The notes beneath the pieces are model-generated. The model made no database searches. It saw only the letters and a program-made list of their open reading frames with translations, and was not told where the DNA came from. The translations under genes and the position numbers were made by a program. DNA of 64,000 bases from JBLMZI01 sp050258755 (GTDB lineage Bacteria; Bacillota; Syntrophomonadia; Syntrophomonadales; DTU052): NCBI GenBank assembly GCA_050258755.1, contig JBLMZI010000009.1, positions 1 to 64,000 on the forward strand. Direction: 5' to 3'. The stretch's first letter is position 1. Each line of letters opens with the position of its first letter. Below are positions 7,687 to 16,047 of this stretch, piece by piece.

Positions 7687-8673
7687 ATGAATTCGAAACG
7701 TGCCTGGTGGATGACCGGTGCGGCAGCTGTGGTTCTGCTCGCCGCCGTCTTTCTGCCGTCCATGCTGCGCGGTCCGGGTCCGGCCCGGCAGCCGGTGCTC
7801 CCCGGCAATCAGTCCAGAATCGCGCCGGAAATGGCGCAGATGAAAACCGAGCCAACCATCTCGCTTTACCGGCATGCAACCGGTGCCAAGGAGCAAATCA
7901 AGTTTGAAAAATACCTGGAAGGGGTTCTGGCGGCCGAGGTCGGCGGCAAAATGCCGATGGAAGCCTTAAAATCTCAGGCAATCGCCGCCCGCAGCATGTC
8001 GATGGCGAAAATCAAGTATATCAAGGACGTTCAGAAGCTGCACGGCACTGATGCCTGCGATCTACCGGAACATTTTCAGGCCTATAATCCCAATCTGATT
8101 ACGCCGAGCATTCGTCAGGCGGTCCAGGAAACACGCGGAATGATGATTCTGGCCGATACCGACGGCCGGGCGGCGTATGCGCTGTTTCACGCCTATTCCC
8201 CGCACCGGACCGCGGCAATCACCGAAGCTTTCCCGCAGCAGCAGGGCTTGGCCGGCTCCTACATTCGCTCAGTCCCGTCGCCGGGTGAAAAGTACGCGCC
8301 TGCCGAACAGCGGAACTGGACGGTATCTTTCCCGAAAGCCGCTGTTGCGGCCGCATTTGGCACCCAGCAGGATGTCGGCGATATCAAGGTCACCCGAACC
8401 GGTCCGAGCGGCCGAGCCCTGGATGTAACCGCCGGCGGCAAAACCATCAAATCCTATGACCTGCGCACCAAGCTTGGCGGAACCAAGCTGAAATCCACCA
8501 TGTTCACCGTGAAAAACACCGGGGATCAGATCGTATTCACCGGGCAGGGCTGGGGACATGGCTGCGGCATGGCGCAGTGGGGCGCGGTTGATTATGCCAA
8601 TCGCGGACAGAAGGCGACCCAGATTCTCAATCAGTATTACCCGAATACGCACCTGGTTCAGGTTTACCGCTAG
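7687..8673 (+). CDS. SpoIID/LytB-domain protein
   Basis: A 328-aa membrane-anchored protein. One N-terminal membrane segment (about 8-28) is followed by a SpoIID domain with LEGVLAAEVGGKMPMEALKSQ (about 75-95, containing the glutamate position of the lytic transglycosylase site) and the C-terminal GWGHGCGMAQWGA. SpoIID cleaves stem-peptide-free glycan strands during spore engulfment; LytB-type relatives act on growing wall. No other sporulation gene is adjacent, so it may be a paralog rather than the true spoIID. The ATG at 7687 was chosen because GGAGG lies 10 bases upstream; the ATG at 7678 lies too close to it. Confidence 0.88.
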   Translation: MNSKRAWWMTGAAAVVLLAAVFLPSMLRGPGPARQPVLPGNQSRIAPEMAQMKTEPTISLYRHATGAKEQIKFEKYLEGVLAAEVGGKMPMEALKSQAIAARSMSMAKIKYIKDVQKLHGTDACDLPEHFQAYNPNLITPSIRQAVQETRGMMILADTDGRAAYALFHAYSPHRTAAITEAFPQQQGLAGSYIRSVPSPGEKYAPAEQRNWTVSFPKAAVAAAFGTQQDVGDIKVTRTGPSGRALDVTAGGKTIKSYDLRTKLGGTKLKSTMFTVKNTGDQIVFTGQGWGHGCGMAQWGAVDYANRGQKATQILNQYYPNTHLVQVYR

Positions 8674-8701
8674 CTTCGCGGGGCGAGGCCAAACCCAAAA
8701 C

Positions 8702-8753
8702 GAAGGCTCCGACCGATTCGCCCGGAATGATAACGGCGACGATTGGAGCCTTC
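8702..8753. terminator. Possible bidirectional terminator (large loop)
   Basis: GAAGGCTCC (8702-8710) and GGAGCCTTC (8745-8753) pair over a 34-base loop, between the convergent spoIID-like and livG genes. On the minus strand GTTTTGGG follows the stem. The long loop makes this a weak call. Confidence 0.4.
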
Positions 8754-8810
8754 ACGCATGAATAGCCGGTTGTACAGGGGGCTGCAACAGCTGCCATCAC
8801 AGGCGGGGAT

Positions 8811-9572
8811 TCATCGGGATTTCCCAAGGTAGGATTGGATGACCCGTTCGTCGGAGCGCACCACATCCGGGGTTCCCTCGGCAATTTTTCGGCCGTAATC
8901 GAGCACGCTGATCCGCTCACAGATGTTCATGACCACATTCATGTCATGCTCCACCAGCAGGATGGTAACGCCTAAATCACGGATCTGGCGGATGTAATTT
9001 AACAGCTCTTCTTTTTCGCGGGCATTCATCCCGGCGGCCGGTTCGTCCAGCAGCAGCAGGGACGGATTCAAGGCCAGCGCCCGGGCAATTTCAAGGCGGC
9101 GCTGTTCACCGTATGGCAGGCTGTCAGCCAGTTCCATGGCCCGGTCGGCCAGCCCGACCAGATCCAGAAGTTCACGGGCCCGCTCGCGCTGACGCCGTTC
9201 CTCGTGGTTCCGCTGCTTCGCGGCCAGTAAAGCCGCCAGCGGGGTCGACGGGGTTACGCCGTGCATGCCGACCCGAACATTATCGATCACGGAAAGCTTT
9301 TTAAAAAGCCTGATATTCTGAAAGGTGCGTGCAATCCCTTTCCGTGCGAGCCGGTACGGCGGCTGGCCGGTAATCGGTTTGCCGGCAAAGAAAAGCGCCC
9401 CGGCGGTCGGCTTGTAAATCCCGGTCACCAGGTTGAACAGCGTGGTCTTCCCGGCGCCGTTGGGGCCGATCAAACCGAAGATTTCGTTCTTTTCCACCGC
9501 CAGCGAGACCGAATCCAGGGCGCGCAGCCCGCCGAAATCCTGGCTGACGTTTTTCAATTCCAGAATGTGCAC
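8811..9572 (-). CDS. livG: Branched-chain amino acid ABC transporter, ATP-binding protein LivG
   Basis: A 253-aa ABC ATPase of the LivG type. It has Walker A GPNGAGKTTLFN (about 36-47), a signature-like LPYGEQRRLEIARAL, Walker B LLLLDEPAAGM, and a LivG-typical C-terminus (VVRSDERVIQSYLGK). It would energise import of branched-chain or related amino acids through LivH/LivM. It is the last gene of livK-livH-livM-livG, starting 17 bp after livM. LivG normally pairs with LivF, but no livF follows, only 137 bp before the convergent spoIID-like gene. Confidence 0.95.
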   Translation of the reverse strand: MHILELKNVSQDFGGLRALDSVSLAVEKNEIFGLIGPNGAGKTTLFNLVTGIYKPTAGALFFAGKPITGQPPYRLARKGIARTFQNIRLFKKLSVIDNVRVGMHGVTPSTPLAALLAAKQRNHEERRQRERARELLDLVGLADRAMELADSLPYGEQRRLEIARALALNPSLLLLDEPAAGMNAREKEELLNYIRQIRDLGVTILLVEHDMNVVMNICERISVLDYGRKIAEGTPDVVRSDERVIQSYLGKSR

Positions 9573-9589
9573 GAAGCGTTCCTCCCCGA

Positions 9590-10510
9590 TCAGGTCTGAA
9601 GCCCTTCCCCGGCCGATGGATCCTTGTCTTTACCCTGGCGCTCACGCCACCAGCGTTTGACGTCATACCAGCGAATATCGCCCAGAATCCCGTTCGGGCG
9701 GTAGGTCATCAGCAGTATCAGCAGAGCGCCGTTAAACAACAGCCGGTATTCCTTCACGAAGCGAAGCTGTTCCGGCAAAACGGTCAATAAGGTGGCCCCC
9801 AGGATCGTTCCGGGAATGCTGCCCATACCGCCGAGCACCACCATGTTCAAAATCTCTACCGATTTGATAAAGCGGAAGTCCTCCGGATGGATGTAATACA
9901 TGTAGTGGGCATAGAGGGCACCGCCGACACCGGCCATAAACGCGCCCATGGCAAAGGCCATGACCTTATACAGGGTGGTGTTGACCCCCGAAGCTGCCGC
10001 CGCGATTTCATCCTCGCGGATCGCGTACATGGCCCGTCCGGTGCGCGAGCGCAGCAGCAGCCAGTTGAAGAGTATCATCAATACTGCGATGACCCAGACC
10101 ACTGTAAATCCCGTAAATTTCGGAATTCCAGACAGTCCCAGGCCGCCGCCGGTGGTTTTCAGATTTAAGAAGACTACCCGGATGATTTCCCCGAACCCGA
10201 TCGTGACCATGGCCAGATAATCCCCTTCCAGACGAAGGGTCGGCGTGCCGATCACGATCCCGACCACAAATGCCATGGCCCCAGCCCCCAGGATGCTGAC
10301 GGCGAAAGGCAGGTGGTAGTGCATGACGAGAATCGCCGAGGTATAGGCGCCAATGCTTACAAAGCCGGCATGGCCCATGGATAGCTGACCGGTCACACCG
10401 GTGATCAGGTTCAGCCCCAGAGCGAGAATGATGTTGATGCCGATCAGAATCATGAGCTGGATAAAAACGGCGTCAAAGGTCTGGGCAATCAAAGCGTCAA
10501 ACGTACTCAT
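9590..10510 (-). CDS. livM: Branched-chain amino acid ABC transporter, permease LivM
   Basis: A 306-aa inner-membrane permease with about nine hydrophobic segments and the LivM signatures GLNLITGVTGQLSMGHAGF (about 31-49), the cytoplasmic loop RSRTGRAMYAIREDEIAAAA and GGMGSIPGTILGA. It would form the membrane channel together with LivH. It starts two bases after the livH stop, so the two are translationally coupled. Confidence 0.94.
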   Translation of the reverse strand: MSTFDALIAQTFDAVFIQLMILIGINIILALGLNLITGVTGQLSMGHAGFVSIGAYTSAILVMHYHLPFAVSILGAGAMAFVVGIVIGTPTLRLEGDYLAMVTIGFGEIIRVVFLNLKTTGGGLGLSGIPKFTGFTVVWVIAVLMILFNWLLLRSRTGRAMYAIREDEIAAAASGVNTTLYKVMAFAMGAFMAGVGGALYAHYMYYIHPEDFRFIKSVEILNMVVLGGMGSIPGTILGATLLTVLPEQLRFVKEYRLLFNGALLILLMTYRPNGILGDIRWYDVKRWWRERQGKDKDPSAGEGLQT

Positions 10511-10512
10511 CG

Positions 10513-11388
10513 CTATACCTTCTTGATGACCGGCTTCCCGAGCAGCCCCTGGGGCCGCACGATCAGCACGAGAATGAGAATACCGAACGCAAACGCATCC
10601 TTATACGATGAGGCTAGAAATGCGATGCCAAAGGTTTCCAGAATGCCAAGCAGCATGCCGCCGATCATGGCCCCGGGAATGGAGCCGATCCCGCCGAGAA
10701 TCGCGGCCGCAAATGCCTTAAGACCCCACTGCATGCCCATGTATGGCTGAACCGCGCCCCAGTTGAGTCCGACCAGTACACCGCCCGCGGCCGCGAGCGC
10801 CGAACCGATGCCGAAGGTGATCGCAATCACCCGGTCGACATTGACCCCCATGAGAGTCGCGGCATCCACATCCTGCGCGCAAGCCCGCATCGCAAGACCA
10901 ATTTTGGTTTTATGGACCAAAATCTGCAGGCCAATCATCAGCAGGGCCGCTGTCACCAGGATGAGAATCTGCAGGCTGGAAATACTGACCGAGGCGACTG
11001 TGAACGACACCATCGGGAATGCGCTCTCTGGATAGTTTTCAAATCCCGGACCCCGGATTAAAACCATCACCGTGGACAGAATCATGGAAACCCCGATTGC
11101 GCTGATTAACGCTGATAGGCGGGAAGCTCTGCGCAAAGGCCGGTACGCCAACCGCTCGATCAGCATGCCGAGCAGGGCGCAGAACAGCATCGCCCCAAGA
11201 ATCCCGGCAAAGACGTTCAGGCCAAGCACGGTAACCAGGAACAGCCCGACGAACGCACCGATCATGTAGACCTCGCCGTGGGCGAAGTTAATCAGCTGCA
11301 CAATGCCGTATACCATCGTGTAGCCAAGGGCGATCAGTGCATAGGCGCTGCCCATGGTGAGACCGTTCACCAGCTGTTCCCATAACAT
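10513..11388 (-). CDS. livH: Branched-chain amino acid ABC transporter, permease LivH
   Basis: A 291-aa permease. It has GLTMGSAYALIALGYTMVYG (about 8-27), NFAHGEVYMIGAF, the loop GLAMRACAQDVDAATLMGVN and GGIGSIPGAMIGG, all usual for LivH. The ATG at 11388 was chosen because GGAG lies about 9 bases upstream and the family begins at this MLWEQLVNGL; the open frame continues further upstream without a signal. A strong hairpin separates it from livK. Confidence 0.94.
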   Translation of the reverse strand: MLWEQLVNGLTMGSAYALIALGYTMVYGIVQLINFAHGEVYMIGAFVGLFLVTVLGLNVFAGILGAMLFCALLGMLIERLAYRPLRRASRLSALISAIGVSMILSTVMVLIRGPGFENYPESAFPMVSFTVASVSISSLQILILVTAALLMIGLQILVHKTKIGLAMRACAQDVDAATLMGVNVDRVIAITFGIGSALAAAGGVLVGLNWGAVQPYMGMQWGLKAFAAAILGGIGSIPGAMIGGMLLGILETFGIAFLASSYKDAFAFGILILVLIVRPQGLLGKPVIKKV

Positions 11389-11434
11389 ATGGTTCTGCTC
11401 CGTTTCCGAAGTGAAATCCCCGAAATGACGTGGG

Positions 11435-11484
11435 AGAGGTGGGCCAGCGTCCCCAATCAGGAGCGTACGCCTTGGCCCACCTCT
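11435..11484. other. Intercistronic hairpin between livK and livH
   Basis: AGAGGTGGGCCA (11435-11446) and TGGCCCACCTCT (11473-11484) form a perfect 12-bp stem with a 26-base loop. In the transcribed (minus) direction no U-run follows, so it is probably not a simple terminator. Hairpins after binding-protein genes commonly protect that part of the mRNA and lower downstream expression. Confidence 0.75.
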
Positions 11485-11544
11485 TTTCATTTCGTCACTG
11501 CGGCAGACAAACTGCCAAATCTAATTGTAACCTACCCGGTCAAG

Positions 11545-12699
11545 TTATTGCACCTTGACGTCGATCTTCTGCTTCAGCTTGAACTTGCCATCCTGGACCG
11601 TCAGCAGATAAACCGGGCTCTTGATCGGCTCACGGTCGGCCTGGAAGGTGATCACGCCGGACGCGCCGGGGAAGTTCGCGGTCTTGGCCAGCGCTTTTAC
11701 ATAAACCTTCGGATCGGTGCTTTTCGTTTCTTCCATGACCTTGGCCAGGATCATGAGCGCGTCATAGTACTGGGCCGCAAACATGTCGGCTTCCGCGCCA
11801 TTGTACTTCTTGGCATAGGCATCCAGGAACTTCTTGGTTTCCGGGGTCGGCTGCTCGGGGGAGAACCCGCAGTAAACCATGCTGCCTTCCACCGCTTTGC
11901 CGCCGAGTTTAACCAGATCCGGGCCCAGACAGCCATCGCCGCCGACGAACAGCTGCTTCATCCCCTGTTTGCGGACTTCCTTCATAAAGAGGCCCGCTTC
12001 GGTATAGTAGCCGGTAAAGATGATCAGGTCGGAATTGGCCGCCTTGATATTGGTCACTTGAGCGGCGAAGTTGGTGTCGCCCTTCTGGATGCTTTCCTCG
12101 ATCACGACCGCCGCGCCTTTGTCCTTCACGGCCTTACGGAAGATGCCTGAAAGTCCGACACTGTAGTCGTCGTTGGTCGCCGTGACCAGGGCGATTTTCT
12201 TGAAATTCTGCCCAAGCAGATACTCGACCGTAGCCGGAGCCGCAACGCTGTCGAGCAGCGTATCGCGGAAGACGTAATCACCGATCTCGCAGACGCCGGT
12301 TCCGGTCGCGCCTGCCGAGATGATGACCATCTGGTTGTCCTGGGCAATCTTGCCGGCCACCTTGGTAATGCCGGTGCATGGGTCACCGACCAGCGCGGCT
12401 ACCTTCTCCTGGGTGATGTACCGGGTGGTCAGGTTGGCGGCTTCGGTCTTGTCGCCACGGTTGTCTTCGCCGAGAATCTCGATCGGTTTTCCGAGGATCC
12501 CGCCCTTCGCGTTCAGTTCCTCAGCGGCGAGCTGCAAGCCCTTCAGTCCGGGCTGGCCATAGTTGGCGACGTCGCCGGTCAGTGCGCCTAAAAAGCCGAT
12601 TTTCACTGTCTCTTCCTGTTTCTTGGCACATCCTGCCAAACTGCCCAGCGCGAGAACCAGACAGAGCGCGATGGCCAACATCTTGGTCGTTTTCTTCAT
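11545..12699 (-). CDS. livK: Branched-chain amino acid ABC transporter, substrate-binding lipoprotein LivK
   Basis: A 384-aa periplasmic-binding-protein type I lipoprotein. The signal peptide ends in lipobox LAGC (about residue 26), followed by the mature start VKIGFLGALTGDVANYGQPG typical of Leu/Ile/Val-binding proteins. It captures substrate outside the membrane for LivHMG. The ATG (MKKTTK) has AGGAGGG about 9 bases upstream; a GTG two codons earlier sits too close to it. It is the first gene of the liv operon. The true substrate could be another amino acid or a small carboxylate. Confidence 0.93.
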   Translation of the reverse strand: MKKTTKMLAIALCLVLALGSLAGCAKKQEETVKIGFLGALTGDVANYGQPGLKGLQLAAEELNAKGGILGKPIEILGEDNRGDKTEAANLTTRYITQEKVAALVGDPCTGITKVAGKIAQDNQMVIISAGATGTGVCEIGDYVFRDTLLDSVAAPATVEYLLGQNFKKIALVTATNDDYSVGLSGIFRKAVKDKGAAVVIEESIQKGDTNFAAQVTNIKAANSDLIIFTGYYTEAGLFMKEVRKQGMKQLFVGGDGCLGPDLVKLGGKAVEGSMVYCGFSPEQPTPETKKFLDAYAKKYNGAEADMFAAQYYDALMILAKVMEETKSTDPKVYVKALAKTANFPGASGVITFQADREPIKSPVYLLTVQDGKFKLKQKIDVKVQ

Positions 12700-12931
12700 C
12701 CGCACTTTCCCTCCTGTTGTTCCTGGACCCTATTCCGTTCAGGCCCGAAAAATCTCAAGTTAAAAGATTCCACCTTGAAGGGAAAATCCCTGCCGGAATG
12801 TATCGGAATTCGGCGTGCAAAGTCGAAATAGCCGTGCAAGAAACAAAGCTGACATGGACCTTCGTCCATGCCCATCGCTTTTCAATCGCTTTTCAATCGT
12901 TTTCCTGATCGAATCCATCGGAAACTTGGGT

Positions 12932-13207
12932 TTAATGCAGCCCCCACATTTCTTCGTTTTCGCTGCATGGGTCCTGCCGGAAGAGCGACTGGCGCCAGGC
13001 GGCGTTCAAGTGCTCGCGGTAGTCTTCGAAGGTCTGTAACTGCGGGGTCATGACCAGCGGCTTCAGAATCAAAGTGCCGTCGGGCTCCACGCTGGCTTCG
13101 AAGCGGGTGCCTTCGCCCACATTGAGTTGATCCAGAATGTTTTCATTGAGCTGCAGCCAGCCATGATTCTGGAGGGTCAGCAGGGTGGATAAACGGATTC
13201 CGTTCAT
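12932..13207 (-). CDS. AbrB/SpoVT-like small protein downstream of Ech hydrogenase
   Basis: A 91-aa protein related to the one at 15609-15893. Both have TL/ILT.QE/NHGW.QL near the N-terminus, a short swapped-hairpin-like core (LNVGEGTRFEASVEPDGTLI, then LKP) and a C-terminal tail with WR. The core resembles AbrB/MazE-type DNA-binding domains; this is a fold-level guess. The ATG at 13207 has GGAGAGG upstream; a longer open frame lacks a signal. It follows echF by about 80 bp on the same strand and is likely co-transcribed with the hydrogenase. Confidence 0.7.
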   Translation of the reverse strand: MNGIRLSTLLTLQNHGWLQLNENILDQLNVGEGTRFEASVEPDGTLILKPLVMTPQLQTFEDYREHLNAAWRQSLFRQDPCSENEEMWGLH

Positions 13208-13285
13208 GGGTTCCTCTCCTTCAAAACACCTTTTCCTTTCCTGAAGCATTACCGGAATTAACGGGAGGCAAACATGCTTTGAAAG

Positions 13286-13639
13286 TCAGGCGTCTTTCGC
13301 GTTCTTGCGCTTTGGCTCGATGCGCCAGGACATGGTCCGCATTTCGGTGACCGGGTCCATCCAGTCTGAGTCGATTTCCAGACACTTTTCCGGACAGGCC
13401 TCAACACAGGCGCCGCAGACGATGCAGCTGTACGGATCGTATTTATACATCCAATCCTTCCGCTTGATTTCGATCGCACCCGCCGGGCAGCGCTTCTCGC
13501 ACGCGGTGCACATGATGCACTCGCGCATGTCCAGGACCAGCCGGCCCCGGGCGCTAATGGCCGGTTCGCGGACCACGGCCGGATAATTCATCGTGGCCGG
13601 TTTTTCAAGATTCTTGAACAGGGTAGCACGCATGCGCAT
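13286..13639 (-). CDS. echF: Ech-type hydrogenase ferredoxin subunit EchF (NuoI-like)
   Basis: A 117-aa polyferredoxin subunit with two [4Fe-4S] motifs: Cys41, 44, 47, 51 (CIMCTACEKRCP) and Cys72, 75, 78, 82 (CIVCGACVEACP). In group 4 hydrogenases this subunit passes electrons from soluble ferredoxin to the small subunit on the cytoplasmic side of the membrane. The ATG at 13639 is preceded by AAGGAG. It is the last ech gene, 31 bp after echE. Confidence 0.9.
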   Translation of the reverse strand: MRMRATLFKNLEKPATMNYPAVVREPAISARGRLVLDMRECIMCTACEKRCPAGAIEIKRKDWMYKYDPYSCIVCGACVEACPEKCLEIDSDWMDPVTEMRTMSWRIEPKRKNAKDA

Positions 13640-13670
13640 GGCAAATCGGTCTCCTTTGTCGCTTCTCGTG

Positions 13671-14747
13671 CTAACGCTCGCTGCAGCTGATGCACGGGTC
13701 GATGGACAGCACGATTACGGGAACATCGGCCAGGGCGCAGCCGGGCAGCATATGCAGCAGGGCCGGAATGTTGGCAAAAGTCGGGGTGCGGATGCGCAGC
13801 CGGTCCAGCGTCCGGTTGCGGCTGGCCTTCATATAATAAAACGCTTCACCGCGCGGCTGTTCCATGCGGACAAAGACTTCGCCGTCCAGCATTCCTCGGA
13901 AATTATATTTGATTTCACCTTCGGGGAGACGCTCCAGTCCCTGCCGGATCAGGTCCAGCGAAACCAACACCTCGCGCGCGCGGACCACGGCTCGGGCAAA
14001 TGCGTCCCCTTCCGTTTCGGTGACCGGCTCCCATTCAAGTTCGCTGTAAGCGCCATAGTTCAGCAGCCGAGTGTCTCCGGAAATCCCGCAGGCCCGCAGC
14101 ATCGGACCAACCGCCCCCAATGCCTTGGCGTCGTCCGCGCTGAGAACCCCGACCCCGCAGGTTCGGCTTTGCACCGTGTAGTCCCGGTACAGCACCGGAA
14201 GCAATGCTTCGTATTCCTCGCGCACCTTTTCGATTTCCCGCAAAAAGGTGCCGACCATGTGCTCGTCCAGGTTTTTTCGCATCCCGCCAATGGTGCAGGT
14301 GGACATGATGACCCGTCCCCCGCCGCCGGCTTCCTGAAGGTCGAGAATACGCTCCCGAACCCGCCAGCACTGCATAAACAGGCTCTCCAGGCCGAAGGAA
14401 TCCGCAAACAAACCCAGCCACAAGAGATGGCTGTGAACCCGCGACATTTCGGAAAAGACCAGGCGCAGCATGGTGGCTCTGGGCGGCACCTGAATCTTCA
14501 TCATCCGTTCCACGCACTCGCAGTACAGGTAGGCGTGGATGAAATTGCAGATCCCGCAGACCCGCTCGGCCAGGTAGATGTTTTTCACGTAATCATTGTA
14601 TTCGGCCCCTTTTTCCAGGCCGCGGTGGACATACCCGAGCGAGGGCACCGCGTCGACGACAACCTCGTCCTCAACCACCAGATTCAGGTGGATCGGCTCC
14701 GGCAGCACCGGATGCTGGGGTCCGAAAGGAACCAGGGTTCGCGCCAT
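13671..14747 (-). CDS. echE: Ech-type [NiFe] hydrogenase large subunit EchE
   Basis: A 358-aa catalytic subunit. Both nickel-binding motifs are intact: RVCGIC (Cys64, Cys67) and C-terminal DPCISC (Cys352, Cys355). The protein ends right after SER, so there is little or no C-terminal extension to cleave, as in Ech enzymes. SLGYVHRGLEKGAE (36-49) is the Complex I-like motif. It reduces protons with electrons from ferredoxin, or the reverse, coupled to ion movement through EchA/EchB. No hyp maturation genes are in the window, so they must lie elsewhere. Confidence 0.94.
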   Translation of the reverse strand: MARTLVPFGPQHPVLPEPIHLNLVVEDEVVVDAVPSLGYVHRGLEKGAEYNDYVKNIYLAERVCGICNFIHAYLYCECVERMMKIQVPPRATMLRLVFSEMSRVHSHLLWLGLFADSFGLESLFMQCWRVRERILDLQEAGGGGRVIMSTCTIGGMRKNLDEHMVGTFLREIEKVREEYEALLPVLYRDYTVQSRTCGVGVLSADDAKALGAVGPMLRACGISGDTRLLNYGAYSELEWEPVTETEGDAFARAVVRAREVLVSLDLIRQGLERLPEGEIKYNFRGMLDGEVFVRMEQPRGEAFYYMKASRNRTLDRLRIRTPTFANIPALLHMLPGCALADVPVIVLSIDPCISCSER

Positions 14748-14770
14748 GAAAGAGTCTCCTTCCTGTTCGC

Positions 14771-15139
14771 CTATACCGCGTCCTTGTTGACTTCGTGCGG
14801 AGCCGTGGACCGAAGCATCGGCGTTTTCGGCCCGTCCTGGGCCAGCATCAAAAGGCCTTCAAAATCCGGTTTCAGGCCTTCAAACCGAAGGCCGAATTGA
14901 TCCTGGATTTCGTTTTCAATCAGAAAGGCGCATGGGAAAGTCCCGGTGATGCTGGGAAACGGCCGGTCTTTGTCCGCCTTGACGCGCAGATGCTCCAGTT
15001 CCATCTCCCGGTCAAAACTGTAGATCAGCTCGAACTGGTCGATCAGGTCAACGCAGGTCATGGTCACAAACCGGGTTTGCTGTTCCTTCATTTTATGAAG
15101 GGCTTCCGGTAAGCTGCCGCGGGTGATTTCGCCGTTCAT
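14771..15139 (-). CDS. echD: Ech-type hydrogenase subunit EchD (NuoC-like)
   Basis: A 122-aa subunit matching the 30-kDa/NuoC family: RFVTMTCVDLIDQFELIYSFD, then FPSITGTFPCAFLIENEIQDQFGL, corresponding to the conserved NuoC segment ending E.E..D.FG. It bridges the small and large subunits. It overlaps the end of echC by 47 bp in another frame. The ATG at 15139 has GGGGG upstream. The overlap looks like normal tight packing, since both reading frames are intact. Confidence 0.88.
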   Translation of the reverse strand: MNGEITRGSLPEALHKMKEQQTRFVTMTCVDLIDQFELIYSFDREMELEHLRVKADKDRPFPSITGTFPCAFLIENEIQDQFGLRFEGLKPDFEGLLMLAQDGPKTPMLRSTAPHEVNKDAV

Positions 15140-15581
15140 CCGGCTGACCCCCTTTCACGATTTTTTCGCCCAGTTTCTCGACGCCGAGCAGCAGCGCGTC
15201 AATCACCGCTTCCGGCCGGGGCGGGCAGCCGGGAATCCAGACATCCACCGGAACCGCCTTGGAAGCGCCCCCGATGACGTTGTACGACTGATGAAAAACG
15301 CCGACCGAGGTGGCACAGATTCCGACCGCGACGACCACTTTCGGTTCGGGCATCTGGTCATACAGATTGCGCAGCACCTTAGCCGACTTGTAATTGACCG
15401 TTCCGGTCACGAGCAGAATGTCGGCATGTCTGGGATTGCCGACATTGACCGCGCCGAAGCGCTCGATGTCATACCGCGGCGTCAGGCAAGCCAGCACTTC
15501 GATGTCGCAGCCGTTGCAGCTGGACGCGTCGTAATGAAGCACCCATGGGGACCGGGTCTGAGCGGACTGAAAGAAATTCAC
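15093..15581 (-). CDS. echC: Ech-type [NiFe] hydrogenase small subunit EchC (NuoB-like)
   Basis: A 162-aa subunit with four Cys for the proximal [4Fe-4S] cluster: SCNGCD (Cys22, Cys25), VGICA (Cys89) and PGCPP (Cys119). It relays electrons between EchF and the nickel site in EchE. The GTG at 15581 was chosen because AGGAG lies 10 bases upstream; a TTG at 15605 is less likely. The last ~20 residues (basic, QPDERRNHPR) overlap echD and are longer than usual. Confidence 0.92.
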   Translation of the reverse strand: MNFFQSAQTRSPWVLHYDASSCNGCDIEVLACLTPRYDIERFGAVNVGNPRHADILLVTGTVNYKSAKVLRNLYDQMPEPKVVVAVGICATSVGVFHQSYNVIGGASKAVPVDVWIPGCPPRPEAVIDALLLGVEKLGEKIVKGGQPDERRNHPRQLTGSPS

Positions 15582-15608
15582 GGCGCACAAGCTCCTGTCT
15601 GGCAAATA

Positions 15609-15893
15609 TTAGAGGTGATTGGCAGAAGGATCATCCGGCGGTTCCTTTTCCCGCATGTGATTACCGCGCAAAACGTCCCGCCAGGAATCGTCGACCGCTT
15701 TCCAGTATTCGTCCCAGGTCTTCCATTGCATCGTTTTCGGGATAGGTTTGAGGGTAAGAATGCCATTGGATGCCGATGCGACGGCCAGCTTTGTCCCCTC
15801 CTCGATTTCCAGAGCGACCCGGGTTTTACGGTCCAGCTGAACCCACCCGTTTTCCTGAACGGTAAGAATGGTAGGCACGTTATTTTCTTTCAT
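15609..15893 (-). CDS. AbrB/SpoVT-like small protein inside the ech operon
   Basis: A 94-aa protein placed between echB and echC. Its N-terminal ~50 residues (ILTVQENGWVQLDRKTRV, ALEIEEGTKLAVAS, GILTLKP) fit the AbrB/SpoVT swapped-hairpin pattern of polar beta strands around a Gly/Asp turn. The C-terminus has two Trp-rich helices (WKTWDEYWKAVDDSW) and a charged tail. The ATG has a strong site (TAGGAGG). It is related to the protein at 12932-13207. Likely a DNA-binding regulator or antitoxin-like factor; no partner toxin is adjacent. Confidence 0.75.
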   Translation of the reverse strand: MKENNVPTILTVQENGWVQLDRKTRVALEIEEGTKLAVASASNGILTLKPIPKTMQWKTWDEYWKAVDDSWRDVLRGNHMREKEPPDDPSANHL

Positions 15894-15916
15894 GATGATT
15901 CCTCCTAATTAAGGAT

Positions 15917-15988
15917 AAGGGACACGCTTCGATGCTTCATGTTCCGCTTCGCTTCACAACGCGAGCAAGGAGCAGAAGAATGTCCCTT
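15917..15988. other. Inverted repeat between echB and the AbrB-like gene
   Basis: AAGGGACA (15917-15924) and TGTCCCTT (15981-15988) are exact 8-bp inverted repeats in the 154-bp gap between echB and the AbrB-like gene. It is the only sizeable gap inside the hydrogenase operon. It may be an operator for the AbrB-like protein or an mRNA stem separating membrane and catalytic subunits. No U-run follows. Confidence 0.45.
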
Positions 15989-16047
15989 GTCGACATTGAT
16001 ATCTATTTTGTCTTCTAAAGTATTCGAACTGGCGTTAATCGTGTCAT

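Noticed and set aside
12851..12872. CATGGAC/GTCCATG hairpin as terminator of the hydrogenase operon
   Set aside because: The stem is short and no U-run follows on the transcribed strand; too weak to list as a feature.
13593..14900. 435-codon open frame on the plus strand
   Set aside because: Antisense to echE and part of echD, whose Ni and Complex I motifs are unmistakable.
15093..15139. 47-bp echC/echD overlap as a frameshift
   Set aside because: Both proteins have intact family motifs, proper starts with ribosome binding sites and expected lengths, so an ordinary overlap is the simpler reading.
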